Notes: generated from the letters alone by a model not told the origin. Shown: positions 43,617-52,951, counted from the stretch's first letter. The stretch is DNA of 64,000 bases from Pseudoclavibacter sp. CFCC 11306 (GCF_008831235.1 NZ_WBKF01000001.1:1422529-1486528); one strand, 5' to 3'. A program made the numbers and translations.

Positions 43617-44147
43617 TCAGTGCTGCGAGTCACCCGTCTTGCCCTCAGAGTTGCCGTCACCGGTGGCCTCGCCTGCGGCTGCGTCCGCAGCTGCGTCCGG
43701 CGCTGTGCGACCCGCTGCCGAAGTGGTGCTGCGCCCTGCGCCGCCTGCGGCCTGCTCTTCCTGAATGCGGTCGTTGAGCCTCTTGACGCGCTCAGTCTGT
43801 GCCTCGATGCGAGCGGCCTCCTGGCGAATCGCTTCGTCGATCTCGCGTTGCCGCCGCTCGCGCTCGATCTCCTGCTTCTCGCTCTGATCGGGTTTCACCG
43901 TCAGCGCCAGAGTCGCGAACACGACAAGCACCACGATGAACGCAACGCCGAAAGCGGTCGCAGTGAGGGTGACCGAACGGGTTCCGATCATGACGACCAC
44001 CGCGGCGAAGATGCTGAAGACTCCCGCGAGGCTTACGATCTCGTACGGCTTCGCGCGAGCCTGCATCGGCGGGCGCTTCTGCTCCTGTGCCCTGCGGTTC
44101 GCGTCTTCGGGTTCTTTTCTCGACGCGGATTCGTGCTGCTCAGTCAT
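43617..44147 (-). CDS. Two-helix membrane protein with cytoplasmic coiled coil
   Basis: A 176-aa protein of unknown function. It has a charged N-terminus (about 35 residues), two hydrophobic helices (about 38-57 and 62-84), a heptad-like charged coiled coil (EKQEIERERRQREIDEAIRQ onward, to about 130) and an Ala/Gly/Thr-rich disordered tail. Its start overlaps the stop of the DUF308 protein gene by 4 nt, so the two are a co-translated pair of membrane proteins. I do not recognise a named family. Confidence 0.75.
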   Translation of the reverse strand: MTEQHESASRKEPEDANRRAQEQKRPPMQARAKPYEIVSLAGVFSIFAAVVVMIGTRSVTLTATAFGVAFIVVLVVFATLALTVKPDQSEKQEIERERRQREIDEAIRQEAARIEAQTERVKRLNDRIQEEQAAGGAGRSTTSAAGRTAPDAAADAAAGEATGDGNSEGKTGDSQH

Positions 44148-44800
44148 GCGTTGCGCTGCTCCGTTTCAGATTCTTCGCCGTCTGCACGATGCACGCCAGA
44201 CTGGTGGATCTCAGCCGAGCCGTCGGCAGCAGCCCTGCGGCCGACGCTGCGCAGTCCGACGCCGGCCAGAATGAGCTGCACGCCGACCAGGGCAGCGTAG
44301 AAGCCCAGCAGACCGGCCGCCCAAGTGGTGCCTGACCCGCCGAAGAACTCCGCAACGGCGAAGAGCACCGTGAGCGCTCCGGCGATGATGTGGTCGGCCC
44401 GCATGTCCGACCCGGCCGAGAGACGCAGCCCGAGAAAGAGCTCGACCAGCCCGGCCACGATCGCCCAGACGGCAATCAGCGTCGAGATCGGCTGGTCGGT
44501 CATTCCCTGCCAGAACGTGCTCAGCACGCCGGCCAGCACCGTGACGCCTGCGAGCACGCCGACGTAGAGACGAGACATCGTCTCGGTGAGGCCTGCGGCT
44601 GCGAAACCGACCAGCGAGATGCCGACGCCGACGGCCCAGATCGCGAAGAGCACTGCGGTGAACTGATCGGTGTGGTTCAGGCTCAGAGTGATGATCACGC
44701 CCACGGCAGCGCTGACGACGCCGCGAGCGAGCACCCACCACCAGGCTTTGGGCGTCACAGTCGTGATGAGCGCTCGTTCGCTCGCAGAGATCTCATTCAT
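44144..44800 (-). CDS. HdeD/DUF308-type membrane protein
   Basis: A 218-aa protein with six regularly spaced hydrophobic helices in three repeated pairs, the layout of the HdeD/DUF308 family, plus a polar C-terminal tail. A role in acid resistance is known only for enterobacterial HdeD. It overlaps the following small membrane-protein gene by 4 nt. The gene upstream on the same strand is a secreted C39-like protein, which ends 46 nt away. Confidence 0.78.
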   Translation of the reverse strand: MNEISASERALITTVTPKAWWWVLARGVVSAAVGVIITLSLNHTDQFTAVLFAIWAVGVGISLVGFAAAGLTETMSRLYVGVLAGVTVLAGVLSTFWQGMTDQPISTLIAVWAIVAGLVELFLGLRLSAGSDMRADHIIAGALTVLFAVAEFFGGSGTTWAAGLLGFYAALVGVQLILAGVGLRSVGRRAAADGSAEIHQSGVHRADGEESETEQRNA

Positions 44801-44846
44801 ATCGACTTGAGTCTAGTCGAGCTGCCTTTCGACCAGCGCCATCGTC

Positions 44847-46442
44847 TCACCTGCCGCGAGCGCGCCGACGCACGTTCCTGTGACGTCCGACCATGGCGGT
44901 GAAGAGCCCGGCCAGCGTGACTCCTGCCGCGACAGCAGCAGCGGCACGCCAAGCCGCCAGGTCAGATCCGGTCTGCGCAAGCTGCTGCGGCTGGTCGCCT
45001 GCCGTGACAGACGAGCTCGGCACACCCTGCTGGTCTTCCGCACCCGCTGATGGCACGGGATTCTGCTGCACGGCAGGTGCCGTCGGGCCAGCCGGAGACG
45101 GCTCCGGGTTCGCAGGGTCGGAGTCTGTCGGCGTCGTGGGAGACACGGGCGAGGCCTCTCCGGGCAGCGGGTGACCTTGCGGCAGCGTGACGTAGGCGGT
45201 GCCGTTCGAGCCGTTCAGCCAGACCCGTTCGAAGTTCGCACGGGGGTAGATTCGCCGCACGTCCTGGTTGGTCGGCGAGTACGGGTCGTTCACGATGACA
45301 TCGCCCGCAGCGGTGAATCCGACGATGACGAGCAGGTGTCCGTTCGTCGAGTACCCCGCCTGAGGCAGCTCTGCGCGTGTGAACGCCACCGATACGACGA
45401 GAGGAATGCCTGCGGCGATGTACGTCTCGGCCTCGGCCAGGCTCGGCATCCTGGTCACGAAGCTCTTCAGACCGAATGACGCGGAGTACGCCGTATTGAA
45501 GGGCCAGTTCCCTGCCCCTTCGTATGCGAAGTCATAGGTGTGCATCGCCGCCCAGTCGACCTGCGGGTCGCCGTTCGGCGCTGTGACGCTCTGCAGATCT
45601 GCCGACGTCGGCCCCTTCTTCCAGTACCCGAGCACCATGCTCGACGAGGTCGGTGAGCACCAGGCCTCGCCGCCGTTGTCGAATTCCGGGTACTCTCCGC
45701 GATGGATCTCCTGTGACAGCTGCGGCACGTCGAGCACGGTGTCTTCTGTCATGCTCGACGTGCTGGTCGTCGTGGTTCCCGTGCCAAGACGAGAGGCGAC
45801 GACGCTGACCAGTGAGACCGACACATCGGCGAGCGCCCCGACCGGCCGCAGCAGGGTCACCCGCGCCTGGTCGCTCACGATCGGTCTGCCGTCGGCGGCT
45901 GAGAACGTGTCGGTGTAGACGTCTCCGTCGGCGTTCGACTGCCCGTCGACCGAGGTGCGGTGGATGTCGCCGGCGGCGAAGTCCATGCCGCTGGCCCAAC
46001 GCCCCATCACGAACCAGTCGGTCCATGTTCCGTCAGCATGCCGGCCGCGCATCTCGCTCTGCACCCAGGTGCCGGTCGGAGTCGTCGCGTTCCACGAGAC
46101 GATGGCGTCTGAGGCCTCGAAGCCGATGTCGTGCACAGGTGACGTCCATGTGCCCGTCTCATACTCGACAGCTGCACGATGATCTGCGAAGGGGTCGGCA
46201 TACGACGTGCGCCCCTCGGGCATCGACGTCAGACTCAGCGTCTCGTTGCGGTCGATCTCGACTCCCTTCCTCTCTCCGAGACTGAAGTCTGCTGCGGAGT
46301 CCCAGGCCTGAAAGTCGGCCGTCCTCGGCTGGGCCTCACTCTGCGGCAGCTCATCGGCTGTCGCGGTGGGCACCCCGATCATGAGCACGGCCCCGATCGC
46401 GGTCAGGGCGGAAAGCGCCGCACGAAGCGTCTGTCTGTTCAC
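44847..46442 (-). CDS. Secreted C39-like papain-fold protein with LAxTG sortase motif
   Basis: About 531 aa. A signal peptide (RAALSALTAIGAVLMIGVPTATADE) is followed by a ~200-residue beta-rich domain. Next is a peptidase C39-like domain with Cys262 in EAWCSPTSSSMVLGYW, His in TNGHLLVIVGF and Asp in VIVNDPYS, so the papain-like triad is complete. A Pro/Thr/Ser-rich linker leads to LAQTG (488-492), a hydrophobic helix and an Arg-rich tail: a cell-wall sorting signal of the class E (LAxTG) type. I use GTG 46442, because GGAAGGAAGAG precedes it. The protein should be exported and anchored to peptidoglycan. It may cleave peptide or cell-wall substrates (inference). It follows the Tat-secreted amidase gene. 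Confidence 0.85.
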   Translation of the reverse strand: MNRQTLRAALSALTAIGAVLMIGVPTATADELPQSEAQPRTADFQAWDSAADFSLGERKGVEIDRNETLSLTSMPEGRTSYADPFADHRAAVEYETGTWTSPVHDIGFEASDAIVSWNATTPTGTWVQSEMRGRHADGTWTDWFVMGRWASGMDFAAGDIHRTSVDGQSNADGDVYTDTFSAADGRPIVSDQARVTLLRPVGALADVSVSLVSVVASRLGTGTTTTSTSSMTEDTVLDVPQLSQEIHRGEYPEFDNGGEAWCSPTSSSMVLGYWKKGPTSADLQSVTAPNGDPQVDWAAMHTYDFAYEGAGNWPFNTAYSASFGLKSFVTRMPSLAEAETYIAAGIPLVVSVAFTRAELPQAGYSTNGHLLVIVGFTAAGDVIVNDPYSPTNQDVRRIYPRANFERVWLNGSNGTAYVTLPQGHPLPGEASPVSPTTPTDSDPANPEPSPAGPTAPAVQQNPVPSAGAEDQQGVPSSSVTAGDQPQQLAQTGSDLAAWRAAAAVAAGVTLAGLFTAMVGRHRNVRRRARGR

Positions 46443-46500
46443 GAATCTCTTCCTTCCACGCATGCTGTGGGATGACGGCGGTCTTGCCTCGGCTCAAGAC

Positions 46501-48384
46501 CTAGCGGTGCAGCCTCACGTCATCCCGCTTGATGAAGGCGAGTCTGTGCCCGAGATACACCAAGAGGTATTGGGTGCGTCCCACGATGTCGACATGATCG
46601 CCGGGGGTGTCAGGATCGAAGGTCTGCGCGCGGTAGTAGTCGGTCGCCGGTCGGTCGTCGACGACCACATAGCGCTGCCCTCGCCCGAGCCGGTAGACGA
46701 GAGGCGGGGCCTCGACCACATCCGCCGCATTCGTGAAGGCCGAGGCCTCTGGGTAGGCGGCGCCGAAGACCGCCGTGTCGTCATGCCGGATCTCAGCGAC
46801 CGTCGGGCGCGACACGACCCGCACGACGGGCCGCCGGGCCGAGTTGCGCAGCCAGCCGCGAGCGCCGAGGTACCAGACGGCGATCCAGTCGTCGCGTACG
46901 TCGGCGACGACGTAGTCCGTGCCCGCCGAGGCACGAGCGCCGACATCGGCGACGTCGGTGGTGGGGGTGTCATTCGGATGCTGTCCGACGTCGACGAGCA
47001 GCGGGGCGTTGTCGTCGGGCGCGGTGCGCAGCGGCACGAAGTTGCACGAGGTCGGCGAGCCGTCGAGGGTGCCCTGCGCGGAGCTGCCGGTGATCACCTG
47101 CAGGTTCTCGGCGAATCCGGGCAGGATCCGAACGGTGCTGCCCGGGCGCAGACGACGTCCTGCCGGCGTCGTCCCCCGGTCGAGAGGCCTGCCCAGCAGG
47201 CGGAAGTAGCGCTCCCAGTCCCAGAACGGTCCCGGATCCCAGTGCATGCCGCGAATGCCCTCAGTCTTGAGAGCGGGCACCTGGTCGTGTCCGAGGATGT
47301 GGCCGCGATCGACCGGGATGCGGTACTTCTCGCACAGATACGCGACCAGACGAGCCGACCTGCGGTACATGGCGTCGGTGTACCACTCGGTGCCGCTGAT
47401 CGCGTACCCCTCGTGCTCGACGCCGACGGCGTGCGTGTTGACGTACCAGTTGCCAGCGTGCCAGCCGATGTCTTTCGTGCGCAGGTGCTGGGCGATCTTT
47501 CCGTCTGAGGAGCGAACGGTGTAGTTCCACGCCAAGTAGTTCGGGTCCTGTACGAGGTTCATCGCCTGATCGTATGAGCACTCGGTGTCGTGGATGACGA
47601 CCATGTCGAGCGAGGGACTGCGCGGCCGGTCGCCGAGATCATGGTTGCCGTAGTCTCCGGCGCCGGCGCCCGTCTGCAGGTATGGCGCCTCGACCCACTC
47701 CACGCCGAGGTCGCGCGGCGCGTCGACGGGCGATGACGACGGCACTGCGTGATGCCACCGGTCGCGGCGTCGGCGCAGCGCCCTGTCGCTCCCGGTTCGG
47801 TCGACTGACCGACCCGGCTGGCGTACGACGTCACGGCCGACCTTCAGCGTCGTGCCCTGCTCCAGACGCTCGCGAAGACCGTCAGCGAACGAAGTCTGAG
47901 CGTCGAGAGACGGGCGGCCGCTCACCAGCGTCGCCGCCGCGATCCAGTCGGCGGGGTCGGTGTCCCGGCCCAGGCTTCCACCGGACTGCCGCTGAGCGTC
48001 GGCGAGCAGCGCTGCAGCCGCCTGGAGGTTGGCCGCCGGATCACTCACGACCTCTTGTGCAGGTCGGCCGGAGAGCCGAACGGCTTCACCCAGCTGGTCG
48101 ACAGGTGCCGGCGCGCTGCCGCCGTACGCTGCGTCTCTCGCCTGACGCGCAGAGGATCCGTCGACGAGGGTCGTCGGAAGGCCCGACTGGGAGTTCGAGC
48201 CATCGTGGTTGAGCACGCAGAAGGCGGCGATGACGGATATCGGCACCTGATGGTCTGCGGCCGCCGCTTCGAGGCCGGCGGAGACCTCTGCGGCGACGGC
48301 GGCCGGTGGCCGCGAGGCGTTCAGTGTGCTCACGGCAGCAGCCGAACTCAGAGCAAGAAGAAAGTGACGTCGAGAGATGGGCAT
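46501..48384 (-). CDS. Tat-exported N-acetylmuramoyl-L-alanine amidase (Amidase_2/PGRP fold)
   Basis: A 627-aa secreted enzyme with a twin-arginine signal SRRHFLLAL at the N-terminus. Residues ~40-180 form a helical domain of unknown type. The Amidase_2 domain (about 250-400) contains the zinc ligands in VVIHDTECSY and GHDQVP, with YTVRSSDGKIAQHL and GWHAGNWYVN between. It cleaves the lactyl-peptide bond in peptidoglycan. The C-terminal ~200 residues look like repeated SH3-type wall-binding modules. The ATG at 48384 is preferred over an upstream GTG because AAAGAG precedes it. It is likely co-transcribed with the wall-anchored C39-like gene 58 nt downstream. Confidence 0.87.
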   Translation of the reverse strand: MPISRRHFLLALSSAAAVSTLNASRPPAAVAAEVSAGLEAAAADHQVPISVIAAFCVLNHDGSNSQSGLPTTLVDGSSARQARDAAYGGSAPAPVDQLGEAVRLSGRPAQEVVSDPAANLQAAAALLADAQRQSGGSLGRDTDPADWIAAATLVSGRPSLDAQTSFADGLRERLEQGTTLKVGRDVVRQPGRSVDRTGSDRALRRRRDRWHHAVPSSSPVDAPRDLGVEWVEAPYLQTGAGAGDYGNHDLGDRPRSPSLDMVVIHDTECSYDQAMNLVQDPNYLAWNYTVRSSDGKIAQHLRTKDIGWHAGNWYVNTHAVGVEHEGYAISGTEWYTDAMYRRSARLVAYLCEKYRIPVDRGHILGHDQVPALKTEGIRGMHWDPGPFWDWERYFRLLGRPLDRGTTPAGRRLRPGSTVRILPGFAENLQVITGSSAQGTLDGSPTSCNFVPLRTAPDDNAPLLVDVGQHPNDTPTTDVADVGARASAGTDYVVADVRDDWIAVWYLGARGWLRNSARRPVVRVVSRPTVAEIRHDDTAVFGAAYPEASAFTNAADVVEAPPLVYRLGRGQRYVVVDDRPATDYYRAQTFDPDTPGDHVDIVGRTQYLLVYLGHRLAFIKRDDVRLHR

Positions 48385-48542
48385 GTGGGACTCTTTCACG
48401 AAGGCGCGACACTAGGCACATGTGACTGAGCTGACAGTGACCTTTGGGCAGGCTGTCAGCCCTGGGGGACAAGAGTCACTCTAGGAGCGTGGACCGTGGA
48501 GTCACCGCGCATTCACCACTTCGCAACAATCGTTTACCTTGC

Positions 48543-48579
48543 TGCAATATTGCACATTTGTCGGATATTATCCGACAAA
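48543..48579. promoter_or_regulatory. Two adjacent perfect palindromes between dnaB and the amidase gene
   Basis: TGCAATATTGCA (48543-48554) is followed by an 11-bp-arm palindrome, TTTGTCGGATA-T-TATCCGACAAA (48557-48579), in an AT-rich gap. The second could end dnaB transcription or bind a regulator of the peptidoglycan amidase gene. No T-run follows it on the dnaB strand. Confidence 0.55.
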
Positions 48580-48610
48580 AAATATGGAACACAGCAAATA
48601 CACCGTTCGT

Positions 48611-50068
48611 TTAGACCGGTTCTTCGACGTCGCTGTACGCCATGTTCGCGAAACGCGACAGATGCCCCTGGAACGCCACTCGCAGATTCGCCGTCGGGCC
48701 GTTACGGTGCTTGGCCACGATCATCTCGGCCTCTCCCAGGCCCGAGACCGCTCCGGGTTCGTAGCTCGACTCGCGATGCAGCAGAATCACCATGTCGGCA
48801 TCCTGCTCAATCGAGCCCGACTCACGCAGATCGCTCAGAGCAGGCCGTTTGTCCTGTCTCTGCTCTGGGCCACGGTTCAGCTGCGACAGGGCGACGACCG
48901 GCACGTTCAGCTCTTTCGACAACAGCTTGAGTGCGCGCGAGAACTCACTGACCTCTTGCTGACGCGACTCGACCTTCTTGCCGCTGGTCATCAGCTGCAA
49001 GTAGTCGATGACGACGAGCTTCAGGCCGATCTGCTGCTTGAGACGACGGCACTTCGCACGAATCTCGACCAACGTCAGGTTGGGAGAATCGTCCAGATAG
49101 AGCGGCGCGTCGTTGATGCGCCCATGCGTCGAAGCGATTGTGGTCCAGTCTTGACCGTCGAGCATGCCCTTGCGCAGCTTCTGCAGCTCGACCCCCGCCT
49201 CGGCCGAGAGCAGTCGCATCGCGATCTCGGTCTGCCCCATCTCGAGCGAGAAGAACGCCGTGGGCATATTGTGCGCGATGGCCGCAGAGCGGGCGAAGTC
49301 GAGCGCCAGGGTCGACTTTCCGAGACCAGGTCGAGCAGCCACGATGATCAGCTGGCCGGAATGCAGGCCGTTGGTCAGCTTGTCGAGATCGACAAAGCCC
49401 GTGGGCACGCCGGTCATCGAACCGTCACGTCCCTTGGCCGATTCGATCTCGGCGATGGCCTTCTCGACCGCCGCCGACAGCGGGCTCACGTCTTCGGACT
49501 GATCTTTGCCGCCGACCCCGTAGATCTCGGCCTGCGCTTCATTGACCAGATCAGTGACTTCACCCTCGGCGTTGTACCCGAGCTGTGCGACGTGCGTCCC
49601 CACTTCGACCAGGCGGCGCAGCAGCGACTTCTCTTGGACGATGCGCGCATAGTAGCCGGCGTTTGCGGCCGTCGGCACGATGGCGGTCAGCGTGTGCAGA
49701 TACTCGATGCCCCCGGCGCGCGAGATCTGTCCGGTCTTGGTCAGCTCGTCAGTCACGGCGATGACGTCGGTCGGCTCGCCCTTAGAGTACAGGTCGAAGA
49801 TCGCGTTGAAGATGATCTCGTGCTTCGGCTGATAGAAGTCGGTGGCTTTGACCTCTTCGAGAGCGGTTGCCACGGCGTCTTTGTTCAGCAGCATGCCGCC
49901 GAGCACCGACTGCTCGCTCAGATCGTCATGCGGCGGAGTGCGGTCGACTCCGGAGAGCGTGCCTGCGAACCCTTCGCCGCGAGACCCACCACGGCGGTCG
50001 TCCTTCCAGTCGCCTTTCGAGCGAGACCCACCAGAGGCGTCGCCCGTGATGTTTGCGATGCTCATCAT
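48611..50068 (-). CDS. dnaB: Replicative DNA helicase
   Basis: A 485-aa DnaB hexameric helicase. The N-terminal DnaB domain includes PHDDLSEQSVLGGMLLNKDAV (about 47-67), and the RecA-like motor has Walker A ARPGLGKST with Lys251, LSLEMGQTEIAMRLLSAE and the Walker B VVIDYLQLM. ALSQLNRGPEQR and DLRESGSIEQDADMVILL complete the motif set. No intein is present, unlike in some actinobacteria. The start ATG has GGAGGCCACTC upstream. In most actinobacteria dnaB directly follows rplI; here the two are 13.5 kb apart on the same strand. Confidence 0.96.
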   Translation of the reverse strand: MMSIANITGDASGGSRSKGDWKDDRRGGSRGEGFAGTLSGVDRTPPHDDLSEQSVLGGMLLNKDAVATALEEVKATDFYQPKHEIIFNAIFDLYSKGEPTDVIAVTDELTKTGQISRAGGIEYLHTLTAIVPTAANAGYYARIVQEKSLLRRLVEVGTHVAQLGYNAEGEVTDLVNEAQAEIYGVGGKDQSEDVSPLSAAVEKAIAEIESAKGRDGSMTGVPTGFVDLDKLTNGLHSGQLIIVAARPGLGKSTLALDFARSAAIAHNMPTAFFSLEMGQTEIAMRLLSAEAGVELQKLRKGMLDGQDWTTIASTHGRINDAPLYLDDSPNLTLVEIRAKCRRLKQQIGLKLVVIDYLQLMTSGKKVESRQQEVSEFSRALKLLSKELNVPVVALSQLNRGPEQRQDKRPALSDLRESGSIEQDADMVILLHRESSYEPGAVSGLGEAEMIVAKHRNGPTANLRVAFQGHLSRFANMAYSDVEEPV

Positions 50069-50254
50069 GAGTGGCCTCCTCCGCCGTGCGATCCGTCGCC
50101 GTCAGCATGACAGCACCCTGCGACATCGCTCCTCGTGCGGAGCGCCGCACGGTCACACCGTGGTCAGTCGAGGTGGCTGCCCGCACCTCGTCGAGAGACA
50201 GCCCGCACCACTCTATGCACCTCAGGCCGAATTGTGCACCCCTCGGACTGCAGG

Positions 50255-50519
50255 TTATCCCCATCCACGAAATCTTTCTGTGGATAACCTGGTGAGAACT
50301 CTCCCCAACCTGAGCATAACCATGTGAATAACTCGCCTTTTTGTGCACACCCTTCCACAAGCGCGCCGAAATCCCCCGGAATTCCGGGGATTTTCTTGTG
50401 GATAACTTCGCACCACAAGTTCACCTGAAGCTCATGTTGAAGGTTTTCCAGCATTTGACAACACCCCGACCAGCGCACTACGGCCTCATTCCACAACCTT
50501 TATCCCCAGGTTATCCACA
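50255..50519. promoter_or_regulatory. Cluster of DnaA-box-like sites upstream of dnaB
   Basis: Six 9-mers fit or nearly fit TTATCCACA on either strand: TTATCCCCA (50255), TGTGGATAA (50279-50287), TGTGAATAA (50323-50331), TGTGGATAA within TTGTGGATAA (50396-50405), TTATCCCCA (50500-50508) and TTATCCACA (50511-50519). The region is relatively AT-rich, non-coding and 564 bp long overall (50069-50632). Confidence 0.7.
50369..50394. repeat. Long inverted repeat within the DnaA-box region
   Basis: CCCCGGAATTCCGGGG is a perfect 16-bp palindrome (50374-50389). With one extra C on the left it extends to AAATC...GATTTT flanks, about 26 bp in all. It abuts the best DnaA box at 50396. Confidence 0.7.
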
Positions 50520-50632
50520 GGCGGATCTCCGTGATTCCGGGCGACGTGCATCGTGAGGCGCAGATCTGCCGCGCCGGGAGTCGATCGCTGACGAGCCCCA
50601 ACGACACGCCCGCCCTCAGGTAACGTGATGAC

Positions 50633-51277
50633 ATGACTGTCACTCGACGCGGCGAAGTTCGGCGCCATGAGATTCTTCGGCATGCCATCGAGACAATCGC
50701 CGAGCGCGGCATCGAGAACACGCGGTTCCAGGACGTGGCCGCGTCGGCGAATGTGTCAATCGGCACAGTGCAGCACTACTTCGGCTCTCGCGACGATCTC
50801 ATCGACGCAGCGCTCTCGGCACACACTCTCGCAACGATCAGCGAGATCTGGTCGAACATTCCCGATGCGGGCGACCCCTGGCAGGGGCTGGTGTCGCTGC
50901 TGCACGGATACCGCGTCTCTGGCGACATTCGTCAGCGCGCACGAATCTGGATCTCACTGTCGAACTCCGCGATGAACAACCCCAGACATCGCACTCTGCT
51001 CGAGTCGCTCTACTTCGAGTGGGGGCGCCCGTTCATGACGGTCATCCGACGCGGAGCAGAACAGGGAGTCTTTCACCCGCTGATGCCGGTTGAGACCTGC
51101 GTCGACATTCTGCTGCGGCTGACAGACGGCTACGCCATGGCCGAGGCGACCAGCCTCACCGGCGGGCCCGCCTTGAGCAGCACGCTCGCCGACCACACCG
51201 TTCCCGGGGTCGACGACCGCACAGAAGCGATCTTCGTGGGGCTTGCCGCGGCGTTGGTCGGCAGAAATGCAGCGTGA
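50633..51277 (+). CDS. TetR-family transcriptional regulator
   Basis: A 214-aa TetR/AcrR regulator with an N-terminal HTH (EILRHAIETIAERGIENTRFQDVAASANVSIGTVQHYFGSRDDL region, about 12-55) and a helical ligand domain resembling BetI-type C-terminal domains. The start ATG lies downstream of CAGGTAACG. It is divergent from dnaB across the DnaA-box region and convergent with the POT transporter gene. It is the first gene of the accessory block between dnaB and rplI and may control the transporter or the amine genes beyond (inference). Confidence 0.85.
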   Translation: MTVTRRGEVRRHEILRHAIETIAERGIENTRFQDVAASANVSIGTVQHYFGSRDDLIDAALSAHTLATISEIWSNIPDAGDPWQGLVSLLHGYRVSGDIRQRARIWISLSNSAMNNPRHRTLLESLYFEWGRPFMTVIRRGAEQGVFHPLMPVETCVDILLRLTDGYAMAEATSLTGGPALSSTLADHTVPGVDDRTEAIFVGLAAALVGRNAA

Positions 51278-51343
51278 GGGCCGGCGCCTTCAGGCAGTCC
51301 GACCCTCACGTGCAGACAGCGCTCTCGCCGCGCCCCGGCGACG

Positions 51344-52819
51344 TTACTCGATGATGCGGTTCAGCGGCCGGCGCAGCAGCAGAAGCAGACCGCCCAGAAC
51401 GATGCCCGCGGCAGCGACGATGGTGAAGTACGTGCCGTTCGGAATCGCGGTGAAGAGCTGGCCCAGCAGTCCCGAGAGCGACGAGCCGAGTGCCAGTGAG
51501 AGAAAGTTGAGCCCGACCATCTGCGCCTCGAATGACTTCGGACCGATCTTCGTCGCCAGAGCCAGACCGATCGGCCCGACGAACACCTCTGACGAGCCGG
51601 CAAGGCACATGAACAAGAGGATCAGCAGCAGCGGAATCGTCGCGTCCCCGGTGACACTCGAGATGAGCAGCAGATAGGCGTACGCGCAGCCGATCTGCAT
51701 CAGGCCGATGGCGTACTTCGTCGCCGGCTTCGGCTGCCGTTTGCCCAGCCGCTGCCACAGACGTGCGATCAGCGGGGTGATCAGAACAGCGGAGAGCGGA
51801 CTCACCATGGTGATCCAGGCGACCGGGAACGTCCACGACCCGATGTGCAGATCGATGCGTTCGGTCACCAGAATCGAGATCGCGGTGAACTTCTGGAACA
51901 GCAGACCGAAGTAGATGCCTGAGAGCAGGAAGAGCGGCAGGAACGCCGCCACCCTGCGCTTCTCGAACGCTGTCACCTTCCGAGACGTCAGCATCACCGC
52001 GAAGTAGGCGCCAGCGGCGATCAGGGCGATGACCGTCACGATGCTTGAGAGATTCTCAGCATGCAGCAGACCGGTGAACCAGGCGATTGCGATGACGACG
52101 ATCGCCGCGGCGATCCACGCGAGAGGAACGAACCGGCGTTCGCGCGGCAGCGGGTTGTCGACCTGGCCGGCCCGCTCCGGCAGCCGTTTCATGGAGGGAA
52201 TGTACTGGACAAGGGCAGCGACCATGCCGATCGCGGCCAGACCGAAGCCGTAGTGAAAGCCCAGCTGATTCTGCGCGAGCCCGGTGAGCAGCGGACCGAC
52301 CACGGCGCCCACGTTGATCGCCATGTAGAAGTACGAGAAGCCGGCATCCCGACGACTGGTCTCCTCCCCTTCGAGCATGTAGCCGACGATCGTGGTGATA
52401 TTGGTTTTGAGGGCACCTGTGCCGACGATGATCAGCACCAGCCCCACACCGAGGCCGGTCAGCCCTGGCAACGCTGCCAGAGCGATGTGTCCTGCGGTGA
52501 TGACGATGCCGCCGATCAGCACCATGCGCTTCGGAGAGATCAGTCGATCGCCGGCCCAGGCGCCGAGCAGCTGCGCGAGGTATACCGAGCCTCCATAGGC
52601 GCCGACGATTCCCGCGGCCGCGGCGGGCGCGATCTCAAGACCGCCCTTGTCCAACGAGTAGAGCAGGTAGAACGAGAGGATCCCTTGGAGCCCGTAGAAC
52701 GAGAATCGTTCCCAGAGCTCGGTGAAGGCCATCTGCCAGATGCCTTTGGGAATGTGTTCTCGGCGCGAGCCGTGAGGCGCGTCTCCCGGCGGCGTCTGGA
52801 CGTATGGTGCTGTTGTCAT
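51344..52819 (-). CDS. POT-family proton-dependent oligopeptide transporter
   Basis: A 491-aa transporter with 12-14 helices. The family motif ELWERFSFYGLQGIL (ExxERFxYYG type) is in helix 1. GAYGGSVYLAQLLGAWAGDRL follows, with FSYFYMAINVGAVVGPLL as the PTR2 signature. It takes up di- and tripeptides with protons. ATG 52819 with GGAGAACGCACG upstream. The gene is flanked by TetR and XRE-cupin regulator genes and is not in an obvious operon with them. Confidence 0.9.
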   Translation of the reverse strand: MTTAPYVQTPPGDAPHGSRREHIPKGIWQMAFTELWERFSFYGLQGILSFYLLYSLDKGGLEIAPAAAAGIVGAYGGSVYLAQLLGAWAGDRLISPKRMVLIGGIVITAGHIALAALPGLTGLGVGLVLIIVGTGALKTNITTIVGYMLEGEETSRRDAGFSYFYMAINVGAVVGPLLTGLAQNQLGFHYGFGLAAIGMVAALVQYIPSMKRLPERAGQVDNPLPRERRFVPLAWIAAAIVVIAIAWFTGLLHAENLSSIVTVIALIAAGAYFAVMLTSRKVTAFEKRRVAAFLPLFLLSGIYFGLLFQKFTAISILVTERIDLHIGSWTFPVAWITMVSPLSAVLITPLIARLWQRLGKRQPKPATKYAIGLMQIGCAYAYLLLISSVTGDATIPLLLILLFMCLAGSSEVFVGPIGLALATKIGPKSFEAQMVGLNFLSLALGSSLSGLLGQLFTAIPNGTYFTIVAAAGIVLGGLLLLLRRPLNRIIE

Positions 52820-52951
52820 CGTGCGTTCTCCTCGACATTCGGTGCTCGGAGAGGTGGGGGAACCGAGCGGATGGTGCGGGCCCGGACGGCGCCCGCATGC
52901 CGCGACTCCGCAACAGGAGCGCGGCGAGCTTGGGGTAGGACGTGACGCCCG

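Noticed and set aside
50255-50519. Calling this region the chromosomal origin oriC
   Set aside because: DnaA boxes cluster here, but neither dnaA nor dnaN flanks them and no clear AT-rich unwinding element is visible. Listed only as a DnaA-box cluster.
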